Source: Pseudomonas viridiflava
GTDB lineage: Bacteria; Pseudomonadota; Gammaproteobacteria; Pseudomonadales; Pseudomonadaceae
Direction of reading: 5' to 3'
Length of the DNA: 64,000 nucleotides
NCBI RefSeq assembly: GCF_003702045.1
Contig: NZ_RBTP01000015.1
Span: 1 to 64,000 of the forward strand
The notes beneath the pieces were generated by a model. That model did no database searches and was not told the DNA's origin. It saw nothing but the letters and a program-made list of their open reading frames with translations. How positions within the stretch are numbered: position 1 is the first letter of the stretch; every line of letters begins with the position of its first letter. Shown here in pieces: positions 9,526-18,287 of the stretch. The position numbers were made by a program, and so were the translations under genes.

Positions 9526-10185
9526 TCAGGTGAACGGGGCGCCGATTTCCTCCATCAGTTCTTCCAGATAGCGCTTCAGTCGTTCGTGCCTGACCTTTGC
9601 CAGAGACGCCCCCGTGGCGGTCTGAAAGCCATCGGCCAGGTGCAGCAGCTTGGTGTGGAAGTGATCGACTGCAAAATCCTTGTCATCGTAGGGACGCTGA
9701 GCGGCATGCGGGTCTGCCGGGTCATACAAAAAGCGGCCCATGCGCCCGGACACATAAAACACCCGCGCTACACCAACCATGCCCAACGAGTCGAGGCGGT
9801 CGGCGTCCTGCAGGATTTTTGCCTCCAGGGTCAGAGGCGTTACCTGCGCCGAAAAGCTGTGAGCCTCAATGGCGTGCGCGACCGAGGCGATGCTTTCTTC
9901 GTCCCAGCCCATCTCGGTCAACAGATCGGTGGCTCTGGCAGCCGCGAGTCGAGACGCACTGGAACGGAAGGGCGAATTCTTTTCCACCGACACACAGTCA
10001 TGCAGCAAGGTCGCTGCGATGAGGACGCGGGCGTCACCGCCTTCATGGTCACGAATGGCACAGACATTGTTCCAGACGCGCAGCAGGTGCGAGGTATCGT
10101 GTGAGCCGTCGATCTTCTCGGCGTGGGTGTGCGGGATCAGCAGGCGAGCGAGGTCTTCGAAAGGGGCGAAACGGTCGGCAATCAT
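9526..10185 (-). CDS. HD-domain phosphohydrolase (YedJ-like)
   Basis: Metal-dependent phosphohydrolase of the HD superfamily, acting on an unknown nucleotide or phosphoester. From ATG 10185 it has 219 residues. This start has CTGGAG six bases upstream, while the longer frame to 10314 has no recognisable site. Metal ligands visible are SHDTSHLLRVW near residue 30 (first His), the LLHD pair near 60, and ILQDADRLDSLG near 125 (distal Asp). Size and motif spacing resemble E. coli YedJ. Confidence 0.85.
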   Translation of the reverse strand: MIADRFAPFEDLARLLIPHTHAEKIDGSHDTSHLLRVWNNVCAIRDHEGGDARVLIAATLLHDCVSVEKNSPFRSSASRLAAARATDLLTEMGWDEESIASVAHAIEAHSFSAQVTPLTLEAKILQDADRLDSLGMVGVARVFYVSGRMGRFLYDPADPHAAQRPYDDKDFAVDHFHTKLLHLADGFQTATGASLAKVRHERLKRYLEELMEEIGAPFT

Positions 10186-10518
10186 CAAAAACTCCAGAGG
10201 CGGCTGGGCTGAACGAAGCATTACAGAAAACCAGGCGATCAGGCTACCGGGCCACGATTTCACTGATCTGTCCTGCCGGCAGTCACGCGCTATCGATCTC
10301 AGGGCGATAGCCAAGCGCCGGGTTATGAGAAATACCCGTTGGAGCGTGCTCTTGAAAAGGGACAGGCAGAAGGCAGTGACTGCGGTCCGGGACCGCTACC
10401 GCGAAGCGCAGGAATAGAGAGAAGTAATCAGTGGACGGGCCCTGTTGCGGATCGGTTTGCCCTGAAACGGGAAAAGCCCTTTATAATTCATGGTTTTTAA
10501 CCCGATGCGAGAACCCCT
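10186..10518. other. Intergenic spacer between HD hydrolase and yjdM
   Basis: No gene is supported in this 333-bp divergent spacer. It must hold the promoters of both neighbours. The only motif I can name is the putative yjdM promoter listed separately. Confidence 0.5.
10457..10487 (+). promoter_or_regulatory. Probable sigma70 promoter of yjdM
   Basis: TTGCCC (10457-10462) and a perfect TATAAT (10482-10487) are separated by 19 bp and end 31 bases before the GTG start. The -10 is excellent; the -35 and spacing are suboptimal. Confidence 0.5.
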
Positions 10519-10857
10519 GTGAGCTTACCGTCCTGCCCGAAATGCAATTCCGAGTACACCTACGAAGACGGCTCCTTGCTGATCTGCCCGGAATGCGCCC
10601 ATGAGTGGTCCGCTGACGGCAGCGGCGAAGCGTCCGAAGACGTCAAGGTCATTAAGGATTCCACCGGAAACGTGTTGCAGGACGGGGACACCATTACGGT
10701 CATCAAAGACCTGAAAGTCAAAGGCTCCTCCCTGGTGGTCAAGGTGGGCACCAAGGTCAAGAACATCCGTCTGGTCGATGGCGATCACGACATCGACTGC
10801 AAGATCGACGGCATTGGTGCAATGAAGCTCAAATCCGAGTTCGTCAGAAAGGTTTGA
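10519..10857 (+). CDS. yjdM: Zinc-ribbon protein YjdM (PhnA family)
   Basis: Small 112-residue protein of the YjdM/PhnA family, historically called alkylphosphonate utilisation protein although its role is unproven. The N-terminal zinc ribbon has two CxxC pairs (CPKC and CPEC, residues about 6-26). A conserved YjdM domain follows ([28 protein letters not shown]). The start codon is GTG. It is followed by a strong terminator and so is a single-gene transcript. Confidence 0.92.
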   Translation: MSLPSCPKCNSEYTYEDGSLLICPECAHEWSADGSGEASEDVKVIKDSTGNVLQDGDTITVIKDLKVKGSSLVVKVGTKVKNIRLVDGDHDIDCKIDGIGAMKLKSEFVRKV

Positions 10858-10883
10858 TTCGACGGGTCATGCGCTTTAGCCTG

Positions 10884-10921
10884 AACGCCTCGCCCGTCCT
10901 TCGACCGGCGAGGCGTTTTTA
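10884..10921 (+). terminator. Rho-independent terminator of yjdM
   Basis: Perfect 9-bp stem CGCCTCGCC / GGCGAGGCG (10886-10894 with 10907-10915) followed directly by TTTTT. Confidence 0.85.
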
Positions 10922-10942
10922 TTCCAGCAAGAGGGCCCGCTC

Positions 10943-11386
10943 ATGCCGAAAGCACCCGCACCCTATCTCAAGCCGGACGAATGCGTCGTGCTGTTCGACG
11001 GTGTCTGCAAACTGTGCAACGGCGTGGTGAAGTTTCTGATTCGCCACGACCCGCACCGGCGCCTGCGGCTGGCTGCCGTGCAGTCCGAAGAAGGCCAGGC
11101 GTTGCTGAAGTGGGCGGGGCTGCCGCTGGACGAGTTTCACACCATCGCGGTGATCCAGAACGGTCGCGTCTGGCTGCGTTCTGACGGTTTTCTGCACATC
11201 ATGCGTCTGTTGCCAGCGCCTTGGCCGCTGTTGAGTATCCTTCGCGTGTTCCCGCGCTTCCTGCGGGACTGGGCCTACAACCGGATTGCGCGAAACCGTT
11301 ATCGCCTGTTCGGCCGCTACGATCACTGCCTATTGCCTTCACCCGATCATGAAAAACGCTTCCTGGGTGCGCCGCCAGCCAAATGA
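10943..11386 (+). CDS. DCC-family thiol-disulfide oxidoreductase-like protein
   Basis: 147-residue member of the DUF393/DCC family (YuxK-like), predicted to have a thioredoxin-type fold. The defining D-x-x-C-x-x-C appears as DGVCKLCN near residue 23, and the C-terminal part has the usual aromatic/arginine-rich RNRYRLFGR block. The ATG is preceded by AAGAGGG at seven bases. Substrate and redox partner are unknown. No operon partner is evident. Confidence 0.85.
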   Translation: MPKAPAPYLKPDECVVLFDGVCKLCNGVVKFLIRHDPHRRLRLAAVQSEEGQALLKWAGLPLDEFHTIAVIQNGRVWLRSDGFLHIMRLLPAPWPLLSILRVFPRFLRDWAYNRIARNRYRLFGRYDHCLLPSPDHEKRFLGAPPAK

Positions 11387-11717
11387 GCCTGACCGGCGGT
11401 CACTTGCAAAGGGCGTGATACATGGATGTGTTGTGATCCACAGCATCGGCCCGTAGAATTCCTCTCATTCGGCTGTATCTCCCATATCGACAATAATCCA
11501 CTTCGCACGCAGCGCTCGGTCAGCATCATTGAGCGGGGCGTTTTCGCGTTGGTTTTTTCGTTGGGAGATGTCGGGCATCAACGCTGCCTCGCTGCCAATA
11601 TCGCGCTGCGGGTGTGCGTTTGCCAACGATGCGTCAGGTTTGTACCGGTGCCATGCGGGTTCGTGTGGCGGAAGACCCTTTGGGTCGCAACACACTTCGA
11701 GCGTTGTATATTTTTTG
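11387..11717. other. Intergenic spacer upstream of the sotB-like gene
   Basis: 331 bp without a supported gene. The frame of the following transporter stays open through much of it but has no Shine-Dalgarno. A short palindrome GACCCTTTGGGTC (11673-11685) lies about 33 bases before the transporter start and could be an operator. Confidence 0.4.
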
Positions 11718-12926
11718 ATGACTACACCTCCCCATGCACAGGCCGGTAGCTGGCTTGGCGTACTCGCGCTGGCGCTGGCGGCCTTCATTTTCAATACCAC
11801 CGAATTTGTGCCGATCGGTTTGCTGAGCAATATCGGCAAGAGCTTCGACATGACCACCGCGCAGGTTGGCCTGATGCTGACCATCTATGCCTGGGTCGTG
11901 TCACTCATGTCGCTGCCGATGATGCTGATGACGCGCAACGTCGAGCGGCGCAAGTTGCTGATCGTGGTCTTTGCCGTGTTTGTGATCAGCCATATCGTTT
12001 CGGCGATGGCCACAAGCTTTGCGGTGCTGTTGGTCAGCCGGGTCGGCATTGCGTTTGCGCACGCGGTGTTCTGGTCGGTCACGGCGTCCCTGGCCGTGCG
12101 GATCGCGCCGCCCGGCAAGCAGGTGCAGGCGCTTGGGCTGCTGGCGACCGGTACGTCGCTGGCGATGGTTCTGGGCATCCCGCTGGGCAGGGTTCTGGGC
12201 GAAGCATTGGGGTGGCGGACCACATTCCTGGGGATCGCAGGTGTGGCTGCATTGGTTGTGTTTCTGCTGACGCGCTCACTGCCGCTTTTGCCAAGCCAGA
12301 ACTCCGGCTCGTTGAGAAGCCTGCCGATGCTGTTCAAGCGCCCTAAATTGATGGCGGTCTATCTGCTGACCGTCCTGGTCGTCACGGCTCACTTCACGGC
12401 CTACAGCTACATCGAGCCGTTTACCGAAACCGTTGCCCATCTCAGCGGCGAAGTCACGACCATTCTGCTGCTGGTGTTTGGCGGTGCAGGGGTCATGGGG
12501 TCGATCATATTCAGTCTGTTCAGCGATCGTTTTCCCAACGGGCTGTTGCTCACCGCCATTGGCACCATTGCCGTGTGCCTGCTGATGATGTTGCCGTTGT
12601 CCGGCGATGCCGTAACGCTGGGTACGCTGACCGTGGTGTGGGGGATGGCGATCATGAGCTTTGGGTTGTTGCTGCAAGCCCGTGTGCTGTCGCTGGCGCC
12701 GGATGCGACAGACGTGGCGATGGCGCTGTTCTCGGGGATCTTCAATATAGGGATTGGCGGCGGGGCGCTGCTTGGCAGCGTGGTGAGCAGTCAGCTGGGT
12801 GTATCGAACGTCGGGATCGTTGGCGGCCTGCTGGCCCTGGGCGGGTTGGCGCTGTGCAGCTTTACCACGTATCACTTCGGTAAAACGGCCACGACGGCCG
12901 AGCCTCAGACCGACAGCAAATTCTGA
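11718..12926 (+). CDS. sotB: MFS sugar/drug efflux transporter (SotB-like)
   Basis: Major facilitator superfamily efflux pump of the SotB/YdeA type, known for export of arabinose/IPTG-like sugars and some drugs. From ATG 11718 it has 402 residues and about 12 hydrophobic helices. The early [12 protein letters not shown] motif is characteristic of SotB. The MFS motif A-like [12 protein letters not shown] follows TM2. The frame extends 63 codons upstream, but that segment is charged and Cys-rich and unlike any transporter N-terminus, so I exclude it. Convergent with pcs across a perfect hairpin. Confidence 0.88.
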   Translation: MTTPPHAQAGSWLGVLALALAAFIFNTTEFVPIGLLSNIGKSFDMTTAQVGLMLTIYAWVVSLMSLPMMLMTRNVERRKLLIVVFAVFVISHIVSAMATSFAVLLVSRVGIAFAHAVFWSVTASLAVRIAPPGKQVQALGLLATGTSLAMVLGIPLGRVLGEALGWRTTFLGIAGVAALVVFLLTRSLPLLPSQNSGSLRSLPMLFKRPKLMAVYLLTVLVVTAHFTAYSYIEPFTETVAHLSGEVTTILLLVFGGAGVMGSIIFSLFSDRFPNGLLLTAIGTIAVCLLMMLPLSGDAVTLGTLTVVWGMAIMSFGLLLQARVLSLAPDATDVAMALFSGIFNIGIGGGALLGSVVSSQLGVSNVGIVGGLLALGGLALCSFTTYHFGKTATTAEPQTDSKF

Positions 12927-12938
12927 TCGGGTCCTGGC

Positions 12939-12967
12939 CACGCTGACCGGAACGTCCGGTCAGCGTG
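12939..12967. terminator. Bidirectional hairpin between sotB-like gene and pcs
   Basis: A perfect 12-bp stem, CACGCTGACCGG with CCGGTCAGCGTG, and a 5-nt loop sits exactly between two convergent genes. It lacks a U-tract, so it may act with Rho or only protect mRNA ends. Confidence 0.6.
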
Positions 12968-12976
12968 CGCGTTGGG

Positions 12977-13696
12977 TCAGGCTTTGAGCCGACCCAGCCA
13001 TTCCAGCGACGTTCTCCAGATACAAATCCCCAGGAAATACGCCGACATCGCCAGCCACAGCCCCATGACTAACGGGCCGTTGTGCGGGTGGTTGATGATC
13101 AGCAGTGCGCTGGACAGCAACCAGACCGCCGTGACCGCAATGTTGATCGGCATGAAGCGACGTACCCGGAACGGGTGCAGAAACTTCATGCGGGTCAGTG
13201 TCAGCAGCGCCAGAACGATGATCGTGATAAAGGTCAGCCAGGGACTTGGCGACAGAATGTAGAGGCACAGCACGACAACGTTCCAGGCAGCAGGAAAGCC
13301 CTGGAAGTAGTTGTCCTTGCTCTTCATGTCTACGTTGCAGAAGCAGAACAGCGACGACACCAGAATGACCGACACACTCAACAGCAGCGTGTAGTCAGGC
13401 ACGGGGATGTAGCGGTAGAGGAACAGTGCGGGAATGAACACGTACGTCAGGTAATCGATGACCAGGTCCAGAACCGAGCCGTCGAAGTGCGGCAGTACCG
13501 AGGTCGTATTGACCTTGCGTGCCAGCGAGCCGTCCACCCCATCCACGATCAGGGCGGCGCCAAGCCACAGCAGGCAGGCTTTCGGTTCATTGTTGAACAA
13601 GGCAATCGTCGCCAGAAACGCCAGGACCACGCCGGTGGCGGTAAAGCCGTGCGCGCCCCAGGCGTTGATTCTGGCTATGCGTTGATTGGTTATCAC
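12977..13696 (-). CDS. pcs: Phosphatidylcholine synthase
   Basis: Inner-membrane enzyme condensing choline with CDP-diacylglycerol to phosphatidylcholine. The 239-residue polytopic protein carries the Pcs version of the CDP-alcohol phosphotransferase motif, DGx2ARx12Gx3Dx3D (DGSLAR ... FDGSVLDLVID, about residues 55-82). The longer 12-residue spacer separates Pcs from PssA and PgsA. GTG start with GGAGAG eight bases upstream. Phosphatidylcholine is known from plant-associated pseudomonads including P. syringae. It lies 86 bp downstream of the PhoD-like gene on the same strand. Confidence 0.9.
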   Translation of the reverse strand: MITNQRIARINAWGAHGFTATGVVLAFLATIALFNNEPKACLLWLGAALIVDGVDGSLARKVNTTSVLPHFDGSVLDLVIDYLTYVFIPALFLYRYIPVPDYTLLLSVSVILVSSLFCFCNVDMKSKDNYFQGFPAAWNVVVLCLYILSPSPWLTFITIIVLALLTLTRMKFLHPFRVRRFMPINIAVTAVWLLSSALLIINHPHNGPLVMGLWLAMSAYFLGICIWRTSLEWLGRLKA

Positions 13697-13782
13697 GGGG
13701 CGCTCTCCAGGAAATAATGCTTGTCAGGGTTGCCGTAAACCTGACCGGTAGCAACTATCGACCCGGCAATCGGCGATAAGGT

Positions 13783-15795
13783 TCAGCGGTGACTATCGCT
13801 CGTTTCCCTGTCGTTTTCCAGAAAACGGCGATCCTTGCCTGACCGCTCGTCTCTGTATTCTTGCGGTTCGACGAAGCAGGTAGGCGGTGCACCGTTAGCG
13901 TTGAGCTGGTTGATCAGCGTCGGTTGGCCCATATCATTGAACAAGACCTGGCCAATACCTGCCGAATTCCACAGCCGTTCACCCGCTTTACTGTGTTCTG
14001 GCGTGCGCGGGATAACCTTCATCAGGCGTCGCTTGGTGAACCAGTTCAGCGGCGAACGCGGTGAGTATAACCACCGATTGAGCCGATCAAAAGTGTCGAG
14101 TAGGCGTCGAGGGAATTCATTCTTGATCCCGCTGCTGGTGACCTGCCATATGCGCGGTCCGCCAGCGCGGTGTCGGATCAGGATTTCATAGACAAACGAG
14201 TAGTGCACATCGCCCGACAGGATCACGTAATTGCCCGGCGTTCTAGAGTGCCTGAAGATGTTCAGAATGACCTGGGCCGCGCCGCGGTGGGCCATCCAGT
14301 TCTCCGCATCCACCAGCAACGGGTAGCCGCACCAGCTGAAAATCCGCTGGATCGCCTCAATCAGCTTGACCCCGAAAATCGGCGCAGGTGACACGATGAT
14401 GGCTGATTTGTGGTCGATCAGTTCCTGCTGCAGCTCGCACAGCGCCTCCCAGTCCATCAGTCCGGAGGGATGATTGAAATCCGACTCGCTGCGCCAACGG
14501 CGTGTCCGGGTGTCCAGTACCACCAGCGCAGGGTGGGTAGGCAGCACGTAATGCCATTGCTGGAATTTCAGCAGTTGATCGATCAGCGTGTCCTGAGCCG
14601 TGCTGTCCAGTTGGTTGTCCCGGCTGACCGCTTCACCGCTCAAGGCCTGCGCCTGGCCGACAAGCCCGTTCAAGGCATCGGGGTTGTTGCCCCAGCCCTG
14701 ACACAACAGGTAGGCGATCAATGCATTGCCGATGATGCGTTTCGAAAAGGGGTGGCCGTAAGCCGTGTGTTCCCAGTTGGCCGACAGGTTCCAGTCGTCC
14801 GTGATGTCGTGGTCATCGAACATCATCATGCAGGGCAGGTGGGCCATCGCCCTGGCAACGCCCCCCAGGCCATCGCGAAAATCGTCGATAATCTGCTGCT
14901 CTTTGGCATAGCGCTCGCTTTCCTCGGCGTCGAGGTGCGTCGGCATGTCTGTTTCGACCAGCGTCCAGGGCACGGGTGACCAGACCAGCAGGTACATCGC
15001 CATGACTTCCGCCAGGGTGACCAGATGGTTATCTGCGGTGGCGCTGGTAAACACGGGTTTGCTGGTGCCGCCGAAGAAACGCTCACGCAGGGTGTCGTTA
15101 CTCTTCAGGGCGGGCAGCAGGTCGGCACGCTGGTAGTAACTGGCCGGATGGTCATACAGGCTCTGGCTGTCGTCGACCACCGCACCTTCAAGCTGCTCGT
15201 CGAACAACCCCAGAAGGTCGATAAGTGCATGGATTTCCCGCAGCATCGGGCCTGCAACGTCGTCGGCGTAGACCTGATCGCCGCTCATCATCAACAAGGC
15301 AGGCCGTTGCAGCGGGTCGGGCGTGGCCGCCAGCAGACGATCCACGCACAGCAGCCCTTCAGCCGAACCATGATGGGGTTTGCGACACGAGCCGTGGAGC
15401 AGATGGTCAATCGTGCTGCGCACCACGAAGTTCGGGTGGCGCGCGCCGCTGTAGAGCAAATGAGGTGCCCAGTCGGCAATGCCGCTCTGTTCGTCGTCAA
15501 TACGCAGGTCGTAGTCGATCAATTGGTCTTTGGGCAGCTCGCCGTCTAGGTGCACGTCAATCAGATGAACGAATGCCTGACGGCCGATCGCAACGACCTG
15601 GCAACGCTCGTCATTTAAGGCGTAGTCCGTGAACGCTACATCAGCCTGCCCACCCACCCGCAGGCGCAACGTCAACGCCAAAGGGCGCGAACCCACCAAC
15701 CACAACACCAGTCGATGGGCTTCCTGGCGGCGTAGCACGGGGCCTGCAAGAACGGCGGGTAACGAGGCAAACGATGGCGCGGGCGAGGGGGGCAT
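13783..15795 (-). CDS. PhoD-like metallophosphatase
   Basis: 670-residue calcineurin/PhoD-type metallophosphoesterase. Metal-binding motifs are visible in order: MSGDQVYADD near residue 168, a MMFDDHDITDDWN block near 325, and SGDVHYSF near 563. An N-terminal all-beta region of about 110 residues precedes the catalytic domain. I see no signal peptide or Tat motif at the N-terminus, unlike classical PhoD, so it may be cytosolic. Start is ATG 15795. Being upstream of pcs, it could act on phospholipid or phosphocholine-type substrates; that is inference from position only. Confidence 0.82.
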   Translation of the reverse strand: MPPSPAPSFASLPAVLAGPVLRRQEAHRLVLWLVGSRPLALTLRLRVGGQADVAFTDYALNDERCQVVAIGRQAFVHLIDVHLDGELPKDQLIDYDLRIDDEQSGIADWAPHLLYSGARHPNFVVRSTIDHLLHGSCRKPHHGSAEGLLCVDRLLAATPDPLQRPALLMMSGDQVYADDVAGPMLREIHALIDLLGLFDEQLEGAVVDDSQSLYDHPASYYQRADLLPALKSNDTLRERFFGGTSKPVFTSATADNHLVTLAEVMAMYLLVWSPVPWTLVETDMPTHLDAEESERYAKEQQIIDDFRDGLGGVARAMAHLPCMMMFDDHDITDDWNLSANWEHTAYGHPFSKRIIGNALIAYLLCQGWGNNPDALNGLVGQAQALSGEAVSRDNQLDSTAQDTLIDQLLKFQQWHYVLPTHPALVVLDTRTRRWRSESDFNHPSGLMDWEALCELQQELIDHKSAIIVSPAPIFGVKLIEAIQRIFSWCGYPLLVDAENWMAHRGAAQVILNIFRHSRTPGNYVILSGDVHYSFVYEILIRHRAGGPRIWQVTSSGIKNEFPRRLLDTFDRLNRWLYSPRSPLNWFTKRRLMKVIPRTPEHSKAGERLWNSAGIGQVLFNDMGQPTLINQLNANGAPPTCFVEPQEYRDERSGKDRRFLENDRETSDSHR

Positions 15796-15962
15796 CCTGA
15801 ATTCGGTCTCTGACTGAACAATGGCGGGAAATAGTAACGCAGCGCAGATGGAAAGTTCCGGTTACACAAAACCCATTGCTCTCAGCATGTTTCAAACCTG
15901 GCAGTGGCAAGCTGTTTGGTCGGAAAAGCCTGACGTCTTCCGAAAAAGAATCGCTCGTGCAC

Positions 15963-15989
15963 TCCAGAGGTTTCGTACGTTGCCGATAG
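15963..15989 (+). promoter_or_regulatory. Possible FliA (sigma28) promoter
   Basis: GCCGATAG (15982-15989) matches the sigma28 -10 consensus GCCGATAA at 7 of 8 positions. TCCA sits 15 bases upstream at the -35 position (consensus TAAA). It lies about 85 bases before a chemoreceptor gene, the expected kind of target. Confidence 0.45.
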
Positions 15990-16073
15990 AGCCTTCTACA
16001 GGGAGCCTCACGTCGATGCAGCTACGCATCAAAAATGGAGCTCTACCCGGTTTCTCAGAAGTAGGGTTTTGCC

Positions 16074-17714
16074 ATGAACTGGTTCTATAACGCTAAGCTG
16101 TCTACCAAGCTGTTTATCTCATTCGCGCTCTGTGCGCTCATCACTCTTGTGGTAGGCATCATCGGTAGCCAAGGCATCGGCGATCTTGCCAACAGCCTCA
16201 AGCTTACGTTCTCCAATAACCTGGTGTCGGTCGGCAAGACCAGCGAAGTCAAGGCCAACGCCATTGCGCAGAACCGTGACCTTTACCGCCTGCTGTCGAC
16301 AGTGGCCGCCAATGCGCCCCAGAGCGTCAAGGATCAGGTCGTCACCAGTCTGCGCGAAAATCGTGCTCAGGCAGAGAAGGCCTATGCTACCTATCGCGCT
16401 ACGCCGCTTGAAGATGATGAGCGCGCCGCTGGCGATCTCATGGACAAGGATTGGCCTGTCTATCAGGCTGCCGTTGATCGGGCTGTCGGCATAGCCATGA
16501 CCGGTGATGTTGGAGCGGCAAGAACGCTGGTAGACGGTGAAGTTCGTGATATCTACCTCAAGATCATGAATGAGCTGAACACCATAGTCGATTCCAACGC
16601 CCGTCAGACCGGAGAAGGTGCGGTCGCTGCCGGCAAGACCGAGTCCGCCGCCAAGCTCAACCTGTACCTGGGCATCGGCGTAGCCTTCCTCGCCGCCTTC
16701 CTGCTCGGGCTGTTCATCAGCCGTGTCATCAGTCGGCCGATTGCATCCGCTCTGGTCAATGCCCAGCGCATTGCAGGGGGCGACCTGACCCAGTCGATTG
16801 TCAGCCTGCATCGCGATGAAGCCGGGCTGATGCTGTCGGCGCTGGGTGACATGCAGACCAGCCTCAAGAGCACCATCGGGCAAATCTCCAGCGCGGCCGA
16901 TCAGCTCGCATCGGCTGCCGAAGAACTGAACGTTGTGACGGAAGAAAGCAGCCGTGGTTTGACGCGTCAGAACGACGAGATTCAACTGGCCGCCACCGCC
17001 GTGACAGAGATGACCGCCGCAGTAGAGGAAGTGGCGCGCAATGCCATTTCGACCTCCGATGCGTCGAAACTGACCAGCACCGAGGCTGCTACCGGCCGTG
17101 ATCAGGCGCGGGAAGCGGTTGACGCGATCAATACGGTGAGCACCGAAATCAGTAGCTCGACGGCGATGGTTGAAGAGCTCGCAGGGCGTGTTCGCGAGAT
17201 CGGCAAGGTGCTGGACGTGATTCGCGGCATCGCCGAGCAGACCAACCTGCTGGCCCTCAACGCAGCCATCGAGGCCGCGCGTGCAGGCGAACAGGGCCGT
17301 GGGTTCGCCGTTGTGGCCGATGAAGTGCGAGCCCTGGCGGCACGCACTCAAGCGTCGACGGGCGAAATTGAAACCATGATCAGCAGCGTACAGACCAGCG
17401 CAGACCAGGCCGTGCGTGCGATGGGCAACAGCCGCACCCTGGCCAGCAGCACTCAGTCACTGGCTCAGGCCACCGGTCAGTCGCTGGAGCGAATTGCCCA
17501 GAGCATCGCGGAAATCAACGACCGCAACATGTTGATCGCCACCGCCTCGGAAGAGCAGTCCCATGTTGCACGTGAAGTGGATCGCAACCTGATCAACATT
17601 CAGGACCTTTCCACCCAGACCGCTGCCGGTGCCAATCAGACCAGCGCATCGAGTCAGGAACTTTCACGCCTGGCGATCTCGTTCAACAACCTGGTGGGCA
17701 AGTTCAAAGTCTGA
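16074..17714 (+). CDS. Methyl-accepting chemotaxis protein (4HB type)
   Basis: 546-residue chemoreceptor. TM1 about 10-30, a helical 4HB_MCP-type periplasmic sensor about 31-194, TM2 about 195-217, a HAMP domain ([20 protein letters not shown]), then the signalling coiled coil. The hairpin tip ([22 protein letters not shown]) is around residue 386. The N-terminus [12 protein letters not shown] is typical of many Pseudomonas receptors. TAGGG lies eight bases before the ATG. No C-terminal pentapeptide. Ligand unknown. Confidence 0.94.
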   Translation: MNWFYNAKLSTKLFISFALCALITLVVGIIGSQGIGDLANSLKLTFSNNLVSVGKTSEVKANAIAQNRDLYRLLSTVAANAPQSVKDQVVTSLRENRAQAEKAYATYRATPLEDDERAAGDLMDKDWPVYQAAVDRAVGIAMTGDVGAARTLVDGEVRDIYLKIMNELNTIVDSNARQTGEGAVAAGKTESAAKLNLYLGIGVAFLAAFLLGLFISRVISRPIASALVNAQRIAGGDLTQSIVSLHRDEAGLMLSALGDMQTSLKSTIGQISSAADQLASAAEELNVVTEESSRGLTRQNDEIQLAATAVTEMTAAVEEVARNAISTSDASKLTSTEAATGRDQAREAVDAINTVSTEISSSTAMVEELAGRVREIGKVLDVIRGIAEQTNLLALNAAIEAARAGEQGRGFAVVADEVRALAARTQASTGEIETMISSVQTSADQAVRAMGNSRTLASSTQSLAQATGQSLERIAQSIAEINDRNMLIATASEEQSHVAREVDRNLINIQDLSTQTAAGANQTSASSQELSRLAISFNNLVGKFKV

Positions 17715-17766
17715 CTTGCGAAAACCCGGCCAGCGTCTCCCGACGCTGGCCGCCGTTGCAATCCGT

Positions 17767-18195
17767 TCAGGCACTCAGGCGTTTCTGGAAAAAGAAACGC
17801 GCGTGACCGGGCGGGTAGTCCTCGATTTGACCAAACTCCGTAAAACCGTGATTGCGGTAAAAGTCCGGTGCCTGAAAGTCAAAGGTATCGAGCCACATGC
17901 CGATGCAGTTTTTCTCCCGCGCCAGGTCTTCGGCCATCTGCATCAGACGAGAACCTGTCCCTTGCCCCCGGGTTTGCTCAGGTACGACCAGCAACTCGAT
18001 AAACAGCCAGCGGTAGAAGAAACGGCCGTGCAAGCCGCCGATAATTTCCCCCGTTTGCTCGTCACGCACCAGTAATGCGAGTTTCTCGGACAGACCGTCA
18101 CCGGCCTTATCGGCGTTGTAGCGCCTTAAAGGCTCCAGAATCGCCAGGCGATCGTCTTCTGTCGGGTCCGTCTTGACTTCAATGTTCACGCTCAT
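17767..18195 (-). CDS. GNAT-family N-acetyltransferase
   Basis: 142-residue acetyltransferase-like protein of unknown substrate. The acetyl-CoA-binding segment VVPEQTRGQGTGSRLM fits the Q/RxxGxG/A pattern, and a C-terminal FYRNHGFTEFGQIEDYP block is typical of small-molecule GNATs. I start it at ATG 18195 because GGGAG lies eight bases upstream; a frame extends nine codons further without a site. Convergent with the preceding chemoreceptor. Confidence 0.85.
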   Translation of the reverse strand: MSVNIEVKTDPTEDDRLAILEPLRRYNADKAGDGLSEKLALLVRDEQTGEIIGGLHGRFFYRWLFIELLVVPEQTRGQGTGSRLMQMAEDLAREKNCIGMWLDTFDFQAPDFYRNHGFTEFGQIEDYPPGHARFFFQKRLSA

Positions 18196-18287
18196 GCGGT
18201 GGCTCCCAGCCTTCGATTGCAAGCAGTCAGCGTAGAGCGCAGCGGTGATGGGGTAAAGCCCCCAGGGGCAGCGTCCGCGATGGTGCG

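Noticed and set aside
11529..11717. Longer start for the SotB-like transporter
   Set aside because: The extra segment has no Shine-Dalgarno and does not look like a transporter N-terminus; MTTPPHAQ at 11718 does.
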